The notes beneath the pieces were generated by a model, which saw nothing but the letters and a program-made list of their open reading frames with translations, ran no database searches and was not told the DNA's origin. A stretch of DNA of 64,000 nt from contig NZ_JAMXDB010000001.1 of the NCBI RefSeq assembly GCF_024718545.1, positions 62,001-126,000 on the forward strand, read 5' to 3'. The stretch comes from Weissella fangxianensis (GTDB lineage: Bacteria > Bacillota > Bacilli > Lactobacillales > Lactobacillaceae). The position numbers were made by a program, and so were the translations under genes. This document shows positions 25,788 through 34,889 of the stretch, piece by piece (the stretch's first letter is position 1; the number at the start of each line of letters is the position of its first letter).

Positions 25788-28106
25788 ATGAAAAAATATT
25801 TTTTAACATCGACTGTTGAAAATTATAGAGACATGTCTATTCTTCGTGATAATAATTCAGAAGATTATATTGTGTTGCTGGATTATACGGAAGATACGTT
25901 TTCGATCCAACAGTTATTTAATGATTTTCATGACAATCATGCTCTACATATAATGGGCTGGTTAGCAGAAAATGGTGATTTCTTAGAAAAACAGTATATT
26001 GATGATTTTGATCAACAGTTCACAAAAGAAGATGGATCTGTTATTCAGAATTATGACAATGAACAGCATAAATCAGATTATTTTTATCACGATAGAATTT
26101 TACGGTTAATTGTTTTACGTGATGAAAATGAAAAAGAAAGTGAACGATTGTATCTAAATAAGCATGGAAATATTATTCTTAAGACTAAGGTTCACTGGGA
26201 TAATTTTAGTAAGAAATACTTAACCGATTCCTTTGAATTTAAGTTTAATGGCCAATTGGAACAATTAGGTATGGAATCTGAGTTTATTCATTTTTTCTTG
26301 AATCATTTTTTACAATCAGATAATGACAGTTTAATTATTGACGGTAATCAGTATACGGAGACTTTAATAAATTATGAAACAAATTTACAAAAGTTTTTTT
26401 ATATTAACCAAATGAATAAAAACAATCTTTTAATGATTTATGAATATGCCCATAGTGGAATAACAATATTAGTTAATTCAGATAGGGAAAAATCAAATCT
26501 TATACAACAATTTTCTTTTCCTGTGAATTCTATTATTACTTATCATGAGTTGATAAATAAAAAATATTCTATGATAAAACGTTCCTCACGCAAAGTTGTA
26601 GGTGTATTAACAGGTGGTGTTTCGCCAAAAGCAGGCGGGTTAACAGGGGCATTGTATAAACGAATAAAGTTCTTAAAAGAAATGGGCTATCAACCTTTGT
26701 TGTTAACTTTTGCGAATCAGGACTCTGTAAAATTATATGAAGACTCGGTAAAAGTAGGACGAGCTGTAAAAAATCCAGTTTATAATTTATGGTCTTTTTT
26801 AAGATCTCGGACTGTTTTTTTTGAGTCAGAACGAATGAATCCAGAGATGTTAGCAATGTTTAATCAGGAAATGTTGCGTGGTATCACTAATATATCGATT
26901 GTCGAAAAAGATAATGATATAAATGTTAAATTTTCATATATTAAAGGTAAAATTTATAGATTTAATGGCTTTTCCGATAGTAGTATCTTTTTGAAGGAAA
27001 CTTTTGAAAATAACATTTTGAAGAAAAGAGAATATTATAATAAATATGGAATAAAGGTTCGGCAAACAACGCTTTTGAACGGTAAAGTTGAAAATACAGA
27101 GTCATTTTATTATGAAGGAAAGCTTTTCTTAACTACTGGCCGCATATTCAATAATGTAAGAAAGAAATATTTTACAACTTGGTATGAAATTCCAGTGATA
27201 GATGGGAAAAGAAGATTTAATGCATATTATGAGTTGCAAATTTACTTTATGTCTAGGCACTTTGCTTATGCAAATGCATTGTTATTTGTTGAACATCCTA
27301 CAATATATACTGCTGTTTCAAAGTGGCAAACTAGGCACTATATTAATGTTGTTTTTCATAGTACTCATCTAACATATGGAACTAATAAATTAAAGGGTGC
27401 TTATGATAGGGTTGTTGATCAATTAAACAGAAATATTAATCAAATAATTGTACTTACTAAATCAGCTAAATCCGATTTAGATGCTAGAGTAAGTGATTCA
27501 ATTAAACAAAATATAATTGTTGAACCACATACAATTGAGAAAAAGGATATCTTAGTTCCTTTTGAGAAACGACCTGATTACACAGCAATTAGTCTTGGAC
27601 GTCTAGATAAGGATAAGCGTGTAAATGATGTGATTCAAGCATTTGGATCGGTTGTTAAACATTTTCCACAGGCTGAATTATTTATTTATGGTGAAGGTCC
27701 TGAAAAGAATAATTTAATTGAGCTAGTAGAAGAGTTAGGTATACAGGGTAGTGTTAAGTTTATGGGATTTACTCATGAAACAGATAATGCCTTTCAACAT
27801 GCCACTGTTCATTTGTTTACTTCTAAGTTTGAAGGATTTGGATTGACGTTATTAGAAAGCTTAGCGAACGGGACGCCTAATATTTCTTATGCGGTTGATT
27901 ACGGCCCACGTGAATTCGTTAATTCTGAAAGTTTAGTTTCGGATGGTGATGTAAATGAATTTAGTAATAAAATTATGGAAATTTTTAACCACCCAGAAAA
28001 TAAAGTTAAACGTTCAGAAAGAGCTATAAATTTTAGTGGGAAGTATACTGATAAGGATTATTATAATCAGCTTATGCTTATTGTTGAAAAGGGTTTCGAA
28101 TCTTAA
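25788..28106 (+). CDS. GT4 poly-glycerol-phosphate glucosyltransferase-like (TagE type)
   Basis: Residues 1-~265 are a beta-rich N-terminal domain and ~265-772 a GT4 fold. GVLTGGVSPKAGGLTGALY near 273 is the nucleotide-sugar loop. VVFHSTHLT lies near 522, LGRLDKDKRV near 603, and the catalytic EX7E pair is E682/E690 (FEGFGLTLLE). The architecture is that of TagE-like enzymes that glucosylate glycerol-phosphate teichoic acids. AAAGGGC precedes the ATG. A 69-base gap separates it from the upstream transferase. The sugar donor (probably a UDP-sugar) cannot be read from sequence. Confidence 0.85.
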   Translation: MKKYFLTSTVENYRDMSILRDNNSEDYIVLLDYTEDTFSIQQLFNDFHDNHALHIMGWLAENGDFLEKQYIDDFDQQFTKEDGSVIQNYDNEQHKSDYFYHDRILRLIVLRDENEKESERLYLNKHGNIILKTKVHWDNFSKKYLTDSFEFKFNGQLEQLGMESEFIHFFLNHFLQSDNDSLIIDGNQYTETLINYETNLQKFFYINQMNKNNLLMIYEYAHSGITILVNSDREKSNLIQQFSFPVNSIITYHELINKKYSMIKRSSRKVVGVLTGGVSPKAGGLTGALYKRIKFLKEMGYQPLLLTFANQDSVKLYEDSVKVGRAVKNPVYNLWSFLRSRTVFFESERMNPEMLAMFNQEMLRGITNISIVEKDNDINVKFSYIKGKIYRFNGFSDSSIFLKETFENNILKKREYYNKYGIKVRQTTLLNGKVENTESFYYEGKLFLTTGRIFNNVRKKYFTTWYEIPVIDGKRRFNAYYELQIYFMSRHFAYANALLFVEHPTIYTAVSKWQTRHYINVVFHSTHLTYGTNKLKGAYDRVVDQLNRNINQIIVLTKSAKSDLDARVSDSIKQNIIVEPHTIEKKDILVPFEKRPDYTAISLGRLDKDKRVNDVIQAFGSVVKHFPQAELFIYGEGPEKNNLIELVEELGIQGSVKFMGFTHETDNAFQHATVHLFTSKFEGFGLTLLESLANGTPNISYAVDYGPREFVNSESLVSDGDVNEFSNKIMEIFNHPENKVKRSERAINFSGKYTDKDYYNQLMLIVEKGFES

Positions 28107-28342
28107 TTTTTAAATCTGCATTGGTGTCGAAGGAAATTTCATGAATAATAATAAACTTAGCTTTTTGTGGAGTAACGAAGCAACTTAGACATTACTAGTA
28201 TTATCTGAATAAAAATATAACAAGAGAGTGAGCAAGTATATTGTGGGTAATTTATTGGAACTAATACTAATGTTGGGTAATAGTGTATAGTTTTATGAAT
28301 AACACAACAATAGGTTACAGTTTATAAATAGTAGAGGAATAT

Positions 28343-29242
28343 ATGGTTAAAAATATTGCGGTTATGGGTTCTTGTTTAACAAGAGATAATTTTAATTCTA
28401 AATTTAATAGAAATTATAAATTATTCTTCAAGGTTGTGGCAGGAACACATCAGACTTCTATGTTGAGTTTGATGTCAGATCCCATAAATTTTTTAGAGAA
28501 TGAAAACTTAGAGACGTTTCGTGATTTTGATAAGTGGCAATTACGTCAAGAGTTGAATAAAGAGTTTTTGTCATTACTTACAACTCAAGATGTGGATTAT
28601 TTAATTTTAGATTCATGGGTAGAATTATATTACAATGTTATTAAATTGGGCGATGATAATTTTATATCAAATAATCCAAAATTTAAAGATTTAAAATTTT
28701 TCAAAGATAAACAATCAAAAATAAGCATGGTACAAGATACAGATGAATATTTAAATTTGTGGAAAAAAAAGGTGGATTTATTTTTTAAATATTTACAAGA
28801 GTATGCCCCAAATATTCAAGTAATACTTAATCAGTCAAGGTTTAGTGATACCATGGAAGATGGCACGACTATGACGGATTATCGTAAGATTCGGAAATTT
28901 ATGACAGTTGATGTAAATAAGTTAAATTCATTATGGGACATGTTAGATGATTATATTATAAATAACTATGATGTGTTAGTTATAAATATGAAAGAAAAGG
29001 AATATTTTTTAGATAGGCATCATCCTTGGGGACCGTTTTATGTGCATTATACAAAGCCGTTTTATGACGATTTTCTTCATCAATTAATAAAAATTGATGA
29101 GAAACAGACATTATCAAAAATTACGGAATTAAGAAATAGGGTTATAGGATTGGAAAAAAATATCTCGAGCCTAGAATATCAATTAGAGAATGCACAACAT
29201 AGCAATATCTTTACAAGAATGAAAAGGCATAAAAAATCTTAA
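28343..29242 (+). CDS. SGNH-like protein of the DUF6270 type
   Basis: This 299-residue cytoplasmic protein begins VMGSCLTRDNFN, the nucleophile block of the DUF6270/SGNH-like group found in polysaccharide loci. A LILDSW strand near 97 and the HHPWGPFYVHY block near 226-236 supply the likely histidine end of the active site. A short coiled coil and basic tail end the protein. It may acylate or deacylate a surface polymer. It has AGAGGA ahead of the ATG and is the last gene before the decayed insertion sequence. The 236 bases upstream hold no gene. Confidence 0.7.
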   Translation: MVKNIAVMGSCLTRDNFNSKFNRNYKLFFKVVAGTHQTSMLSLMSDPINFLENENLETFRDFDKWQLRQELNKEFLSLLTTQDVDYLILDSWVELYYNVIKLGDDNFISNNPKFKDLKFFKDKQSKISMVQDTDEYLNLWKKKVDLFFKYLQEYAPNIQVILNQSRFSDTMEDGTTMTDYRKIRKFMTVDVNKLNSLWDMLDDYIINNYDVLVINMKEKEYFLDRHHPWGPFYVHYTKPFYDDFLHQLIKIDEKQTLSKITELRNRVIGLEKNISSLEYQLENAQHSNIFTRMKRHKKS

Positions 29243-29549
29243 TCCTAAAGCTATATTGTATTTAACTATAAGTTATATATGAAAAACTACCATAAGGTGC
29301 TATAAGTAATCAGAATACACATTATAAAGATAATATTAAATTTAATAATAGATATTTTTATTTTTGTAAATTGGTTATTCCTTAAATAGTATTGATGAAA
29401 AAATTAATTAATTGAATGGCTTAAACACCAATTAGCTGGATTCTTTATGAGTTTGTCTGTTTTTTGTGAGTAGAAACTCTCTTTACAAGCGATTAATATG
29501 GACTAAATCCCAAAAATTAGAGGGAAGTTTAGACCACTAACTTATTGGA

Positions 29550-30830
29550 AAGATTGGCTCTGTGTCAGATAACCTGAAAAATGGTAAAATCGACTAATTA
29601 GGTTCTTGTATTAATAAATTCATGAAATTTGCTTTAACTTGGTGACGATTAAATAAGTGTAGACGAATTATGAAAAAGTAATTATATTGGTTACCATATC
29701 CGTAGGCCGTCCGGCCAATTTGTTTAATACGAGATTTGCTCCTTCAATACGTTCATTGGAAGAAAGAGTTGAAAAGGCATTTTTAATACCTTTGGGATGT
29801 TAATATTGCTTGATAAACTTTATAAGCTTGCTTAAAGTGGAGCGATAAAACAAGCACTAGTTGTAAAGCATCCTGAGGGTACATGTATTCATTAATTACT
29901 TTGAACCAACGATTTTGGTTTAAATCCAGTTTGGTAAGGTTGGTAATGAAGAACTGCCAATTAGATTTCAGTAATTTATAAATACGACTGTGTTTATTGT
30001 TAATGGTCTGTTGAATAGTGATTCATGTAAGTTGGATAGCTTTTCATTGCCAGTTGAATAATATGGCAACAATAAATAATTATTTTGGCATTGGGAAACA
30101 TCTGTCTTAGAGGAGTACTATATTTAGCATTCATGTCTGTGATAATACACTCTACTCGTTGCCGATTAGTTAAAGCGTAATTAGACAAATGCTTTCGAAT
30201 ATTTGTACTGGTCCGATTTTTAAAAAGTTCAATTAAGTCACTAGTACGTCCATCAATCATTTCAAAACTATATTGATGTTTAGCGTAATGAAACTCATCA
30301 AGACAAATAACCGTTGGTAATTTTTAGAGTGTAATTTGTTTGGTAGGTCTTAGCTGCGTGATGCATTAACTGATTTACTTTACTCGTTGATAGATGCAAA
30401 GTATAGGCAGTATTTTTTCTGAAATATCACGTTTAGCCAAATCGATGATTTGTTGTAGTAAAGATCGTGAGGTTGATGACCTTTCCACAAAGTCTGGTGA
30501 TTGTGCAACAAAGGTACTCCAGTAACGACGACATTGGTAATGTTGTTTCGTTAAATATAGAATTTGTTGATAACCATTAGTGGTAGGCAATTTATACTTA
30601 TCGATATCAGCACCTGATAAATATAAATAACCAGTTAAATCAAAACCGCATTGTGGGCAGTGTTCAGGGGGCGTGACTAGACTGGCTTTATTATAGTTAT
30701 AGTAAAACTAAATGATGATAATGCCCGTAAGGGACTAACTCATTGAAATTACCATCTTCAGAAATTATAAATTTAATATTTTTGTCTGTTGAACCAACTG
30801 AATTTAGGATAGAATCATTAATGGACATCA
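29550..30830 (-). mobile_element. remnant of an ISL3-type insertion sequence
   Basis: The element carries the broken transposase above. GGCTCTGTGTCAG at about 29564-29576 resembles the GGCTCTTTTGTCA-like ends of this IS family and is a candidate outer end. No matching inverted end or target duplication could be found on the other side, so the right boundary is unknown. The rest of 29243-31149 holds no gene. Confidence 0.6.
29593..30828 (-). pseudogene. decayed ISL3-family transposase
   Basis: Read on the minus strand, fragments in several frames line up with an ISL3-type transposase. There is an N-terminal start at 30828 (MSINDSILNS), a zinc-finger piece CPQCGFDLTGY near 30660-30630, and a central DDE-region piece around 30260-30000 (VECIITDMNAKY, RQMFPNAKIII). 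The C-terminal signature RIKQIGRTAYGYGN is near 29730-29690, and the frame ends at a TAG at 29593. Internal stops and frameshifts break it throughout, so it is inactive. The span of ~412 codons matches the family length. Confidence 0.85.
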
Positions 30831-31149
30831 ATAAATATCTCGTATCTGTTTTTTTCGTCGATTACATTTTGCGCTGGTATCTTATTGGTGTCTTTTTGTT
30901 TGTGAAAAAGGCAAAATAAAAAACGCGAAATTTTTAGTTTCATGTTAAAAGATAGAGTGCTAGAAGAAAAGCATGTGATTTTAACTTTTATCATATGGTA
31001 TATGCTATACCAATTTAGACCAAAGTATGATAAAAACAAATATATATGATTGACCAGTTGTTAATAAAGCGAGATAATTTACTTTGTGAATATAGAAACA
31101 AAAAATTAAATATATACCATTTAATTTTTAAAGTAAAAAGGGGTAACTT

Positions 31150-32967
31150 ATGTTTTGTGGAATTGTTGGATTTACGGGAAATAATTACCAATCAGCACCT
31201 ATTCTATTAAAGGGATTACAAAAGTTAGAATATCGTGGCTATGATTCTGCTGGGTTATATGTGGCAGATCAGGCTGATGGCACGGATCAACTTGTGAAAG
31301 AGAATGGTCGTGTTTCAGAATTAGTAAAATTGGTTTCAGAAAAAAACGTCAAGGGAACTGCTGGAATTGCCCATACTCGTTGGGCAACCCATGGTAGTCC
31401 CTCGGTTGCCAATGCTCATCCACACGTTTCTGCAGACGGTCGCTTTTACTTAGTCCATAATGGTGTGATTGAAAATTATCTTGAATTAAAAGATGACTAT
31501 CTAGACAACGTGACTTTCCAATCAGATACGGATACTGAGGTAGCTGTCCAATTGATTGATAAGTTTGTTAAGGAAGGGGCAACCACTTTTGAAGCTTTGA
31601 AAAAGTTGATTGCTTTGTTAGATAGTAATTCTGCTTATGGTTTCCTATTGATGGATCGTGAAGAGCCTGAGCGGATGTACGTTGCTAAGCAAAAGTCACC
31701 TTTGTTGATTGGTATTGGGGCTGATTTTAATGTCGTGACGTCCGATGCTGTAGCGATGCTTGACCAAACCCATGACTTTATTGAATTACATGACGGGGAA
31801 GTGGCTATCGTTGATCCAGATAATGTGCAATTATTTAGTGCTGCTGGTGAAACGATGGATCGTGAACCCTTCCATTTGGATATTGATGCAACCGAGACTG
31901 ATAAGGGCGCTTATCCATTCTATATGTTAAAGGAAATCGATGAACAACCAGTGGTGATTCGTCACTTGATTTCACGTTACTTACCTAAGGATGGTCAGCC
32001 ACAGATTGGTGAAGGTATTGTGAAGGATATGCGGGCTGCCGATCGCATTTATATTGTGGCTGCTGGTACGTCTTATCATGCTGGCTTAGTAGGTGCGCGT
32101 CTCTTCGAACGTTGGTCAGGTATTCCAACTGAAGTACATGTGTCATCAGAATTTGCCTATGAGCAACCATTATTATCAGAAAAGCCATTCTTTATTTTCT
32201 TATCACAATCGGGTGAAACTGCCGATTCACGTGAGGTTTTGCAAAACATCAATGCCCAAGGCTTTAAGTCATTGACCTTAACGAACGTTGAAAAGTCAAC
32301 GCTTTGGCGCGAAGCAACGTATGCGTTACCTTTGATTGCTGGTCCCGAAATTGCGGTGGCTTCAACGAAGGCCTATGTTGCGCAAGTAACGGTCGAAGCT
32401 ATTTTGGCCTATGCTTTGGCTGATCGTGAGCAATTAGATGTTGATTTAGAACAAGAATTATCAAAGATTGCGATTGCCATCCAAGGGATCATTGATGACA
32501 AAGAGCAAATTCAAGCAGTTGCTGAAGAGATGTTGGTGCCAGCACATCACGCCTTCTATATTGGCCGTGGGGTTGATTCAGCCGTCGTCCTAGAAGCTGC
32601 TTTGAAATTAAAAGAAATTTCATATGTTCAAACGGAAGGTTTCGCTGCTGGTGAGTTGAAGCACGGCACATTGGCTTTGATAGAGAAAGATACACCCGTG
32701 ATTGCGATGATGACGCAACCCCGCTTGGCTGGTTTGGTTCGTGGTAACTTAGCTGAAACGCAAGCACGTGGCGCCAAGACTTATACAATTGTGACCCAAG
32801 CAGTCGCTAAGCCTGAAGATGACTTGGTTTTGCCAGATATCAATGAATTATTGACACCATTGGTTAGTGTTGTGCCAACACAATTATTGGCGTACTATAC
32901 ATCACTAGGCCGTGGCTTGGATGTTGATCATCCACGTAATTTGGCTAAGTCAGTTACTGTTCAATAG
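31150..32967 (+). CDS. glmS: glutamine-fructose-6-phosphate aminotransferase (GlmS)
   Basis: GlmS makes glucosamine-6-phosphate from fructose-6-phosphate and glutamine, the first step to UDP-GlcNAc for wall polymers. The glutaminase domain (CGIVGFTG, LEYRGYDSAG, HTRWATHG, HNGVIENY) is followed by two SIS isomerase domains (SYHAG and SQSGETADS near 345; a second near 480) and the terminal DHPRNLAKSVTV. Oddly, the sequence begins Met-Phe-Cys, whereas the family begins Met-Cys with Cys as the N-terminal nucleophile after Met removal. No other start gives Cys second. AAGGGG precedes the ATG. No glmS ribozyme is visible upstream. Confidence 0.96.
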   Translation: MFCGIVGFTGNNYQSAPILLKGLQKLEYRGYDSAGLYVADQADGTDQLVKENGRVSELVKLVSEKNVKGTAGIAHTRWATHGSPSVANAHPHVSADGRFYLVHNGVIENYLELKDDYLDNVTFQSDTDTEVAVQLIDKFVKEGATTFEALKKLIALLDSNSAYGFLLMDREEPERMYVAKQKSPLLIGIGADFNVVTSDAVAMLDQTHDFIELHDGEVAIVDPDNVQLFSAAGETMDREPFHLDIDATETDKGAYPFYMLKEIDEQPVVIRHLISRYLPKDGQPQIGEGIVKDMRAADRIYIVAAGTSYHAGLVGARLFERWSGIPTEVHVSSEFAYEQPLLSEKPFFIFLSQSGETADSREVLQNINAQGFKSLTLTNVEKSTLWREATYALPLIAGPEIAVASTKAYVAQVTVEAILAYALADREQLDVDLEQELSKIAIAIQGIIDDKEQIQAVAEEMLVPAHHAFYIGRGVDSAVVLEAALKLKEISYVQTEGFAAGELKHGTLALIEKDTPVIAMMTQPRLAGLVRGNLAETQARGAKTYTIVTQAVAKPEDDLVLPDINELLTPLVSVVPTQLLAYYTSLGRGLDVDHPRNLAKSVTVQ

Positions 32968-33010
32968 AACATTAAAAATAGTTTTAAAGCGTAATTTATG
33001 GTACTATCAT

Positions 33011-33112
33011 GTAGTACTGGTTTTATTGATAATTAACTTATCAAAGGTAGAGGGGACTTTACCATATTGAAGCACCATTCAGGGACAATAGTTCTTTGTT
33101 TGGTGCTTTTTT
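33011..33112 (+). ncRNA. candidate structured small RNA downstream of glmS
   Basis: Three consecutive hairpins fill about 100 bases. The first is TTGATAA/TTATCAA (33026-33044). The second is a 7-bp stem GGTAGAG/CTTTACC closed by a GGGA (GNRA-type) tetraloop (33046-33063). The third is a terminator AAGCACCA/TGGTGCTT (33070-33108) with a second small stem in its loop and a T tail. A promoter-like TGGTACTAT at 32999-33007 (extended -10) lies just upstream with TTTAAA about 17 bases before it. It may be an independent sRNA or a structured glmS 3' UTR. No known family was recognised. Confidence 0.5.
33070..33112 (+). terminator. terminator of glmS and the candidate small RNA
   Basis: The stem AAGCACCA / TGGTGCTT is followed by T residues; an inner stem GGGAC/GTTCT sits in its loop. 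Confidence 0.85.
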
Positions 33113-33265
33113 GTTGAATTGCATGAAATATTGTATATGAATAATTGCTTTTATAAAACTAGTGTTATATAAAGTAATATTACGGGTAAAACTCAACTAA
33201 ACATACTGACTTAACATATATTTACGTATATAATTAAATCAGTAATATTGAATGGATGAGGTAAT

Positions 33266-33913
33266 ATGAAGCGAACATACACATTATGGAAACGAGTTAA
33301 ACATGAGCTCATCTGGCTTTTAGTGGGGCTAGCTCTTGGTGCTATTGTGGTTGGGGGTGTTGTTTGGCAAATAAATAGACACGATAGTAACTCACATACG
33401 CCAGCTGCTCAAACAGTCAAAAAAGATCAAGAAACGTTAACCATTAAATCATTAACTAAAGAGAAACAAGTTGTGTTAGTTAATTTAGGCATGTCTGAGG
33501 TCTTTAATGAGGAAAAGTCGTCACAATTGTTTGGTAAAAACATTGTGGGAACCAATAGAAAGAAATTCATGCAAGCCACTTTTGATGCGAAATTAGGTAT
33601 CAATGGTAAAGACGTTGATATAGAATCTAATGGCAAGAACTCATATGTCATTACAGTGCCTAAGTTTATCTTCATTGGCTATAATAATCCTAATTTCAAA
33701 TTGTTAGATGAACATAATGGTGTCTTTAGTTCATTCACGTCAGATATTAGTGAAACTGATATGATTAATAAGGTATTGAATGACAAGTCAAAACAAAAAT
33801 ATGTAGAAAAATACGATGGCCTATTAAAGCAATCAACCAAAGATTTCTATCGGGAACTTGCTCATAGTATTGATCCTGATGCTAAGTTGTCATTCAAGTT
33901 TTCCAATGAGTAA
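33266..33913 (+). CDS. membrane-anchored protein, possibly DUF4230-like
   Basis: This 215-residue protein has one N-terminal membrane segment (about residues 14-35) and an extracytoplasmic domain. The order of a beta-strand (TLTIKSLTKEKQV), an ATFDAKLGIN-G-KDVDIE hairpin and an ITVPKFIF strand, with a helical C-terminal part, recalls DUF4230-type proteins; the match is tentative. The function is unknown. GATGAGG precedes the ATG. It stands between the glmS terminator and the esterase gene, 44 bases ahead of it, probably on the same mRNA. Confidence 0.7.
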   Translation: MKRTYTLWKRVKHELIWLLVGLALGAIVVGGVVWQINRHDSNSHTPAAQTVKKDQETLTIKSLTKEKQVVLVNLGMSEVFNEEKSSQLFGKNIVGTNRKKFMQATFDAKLGINGKDVDIESNGKNSYVITVPKFIFIGYNNPNFKLLDEHNGVFSSFTSDISETDMINKVLNDKSKQKYVEKYDGLLKQSTKDFYRELAHSIDPDAKLSFKFSNE

Positions 33914-33957
33914 GGTTATATAATAGATTAGAAAAATTAGGACTAAGGGGAGACATT

Positions 33958-34743
33958 ATGGCTCATTTAGAGGTAGACTACTATTCACAAGTTCTGGGCA
34001 TGGACCGTACGATGAACGTGATTTTACCAGAATTATCAGATCATAATCCAACTTGGACTAATGAAACGTTGCAAGATATACCAGTATTATATTTATTAAA
34101 TGGGATGTCTAATAACCAAACAACTTGGCAACGTCGAACTGATATTGAACGCCTAGTAAGGCAAACACCAATTGCAATTGTGATGCCTTCGACCGATTTA
34201 GCATGGTACACTAATACCAAGTATGGTCTAAATTATTTTGATGCCATAGCGCAGGAACTACCTGAGAAAGTAGCTAGTTTTTTTCCACAATTATCAACGA
34301 AAAGGTCAAAGAACTTTGTGGTCGGTTTGTCGATGGGTGGCTATGGGGCTTTCAAACTAGCCTTAGCAACTGATAAGTTCAGCTATGCGGCATCACTTTC
34401 TGGCGCACTTATTGGTGACACAGAGCCACTATTAGATTTAGAATCTTTGACTTATTGGCAAGGAATTTTTGGTGATTTGGACCAATTTAGTGGTTCGGAA
34501 AACGATATTCTAACTTTGGCAGAAAACTGCCAGAATCGGCCAAGACTGTACGACTGGGTAGGCGAACAAGACGAATTTAAGCAGATTAACGATACGGCGG
34601 TTGCGAAGTTAAAGCAATTATCATACGACGTAACCTATGAAACAGCACCAGGACGTCATGAATGGTATTACTGGGACAAGCAGATTGAACGCGTCTTGGA
34701 ATGGTTACCGATTGATTATGTGCGAGAAGAACGTTTGTCTTAA
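33958..34743 (+). CDS. estA: EstA-type esterase (tributyrin esterase family)
   Basis: This alpha/beta-hydrolase of the esterase D/S-formylglutathione-hydrolase-like group hydrolyses short-chain esters in lactic acid bacteria. The nucleophile elbow GLSMGG has Ser125, and the catalytic histidine is in GRHEW (H234), with the Asp just upstream in the GEQDEF segment. The NGMSNNQTTW block corresponds to the oxyanion-hole region. There is no signal peptide, so it is cytoplasmic. Its length of 261 is normal. A paralogue lies at 36996, with the LtaS-like gene between them. Confidence 0.9.
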   Translation: MAHLEVDYYSQVLGMDRTMNVILPELSDHNPTWTNETLQDIPVLYLLNGMSNNQTTWQRRTDIERLVRQTPIAIVMPSTDLAWYTNTKYGLNYFDAIAQELPEKVASFFPQLSTKRSKNFVVGLSMGGYGAFKLALATDKFSYAASLSGALIGDTEPLLDLESLTYWQGIFGDLDQFSGSENDILTLAENCQNRPRLYDWVGEQDEFKQINDTAVAKLKQLSYDVTYETAPGRHEWYYWDKQIERVLEWLPIDYVREERLS

Positions 34744-34811
34744 AAAATAGAAAATAATTAATTGCATTCATGATTTATGTTGTTTGATAAGAGATGACAA
34801 TACAAATTAAG

Positions 34812-34846
34812 CAAAAGAGCTAGACGTTCTATCTGGCTCTTTTTTA
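34812..34846 (+). terminator. terminator after the first esterase gene
   Basis: The stem AAAAGAGCTAGA / TCTGGCTCTTTT ends in a T run. Confidence 0.85.
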
Positions 34847-34889
34847 GGGAATACATATGATTGAATAATTGGTTTAAGAGTGGAGTAAG

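Noticed and set aside
30818-31039. 73-codon minus-strand frame before glmS
   Set aside because: It partly overlaps the transposase remnant, is AT-rich and hydrophobic by chance, with no SD.
31040-31149. glmS ribozyme/riboswitch upstream of glmS
   Set aside because: The ~110 bases before the start are AT-rich without the double-pseudoknot core; nothing like the ribozyme is visible.
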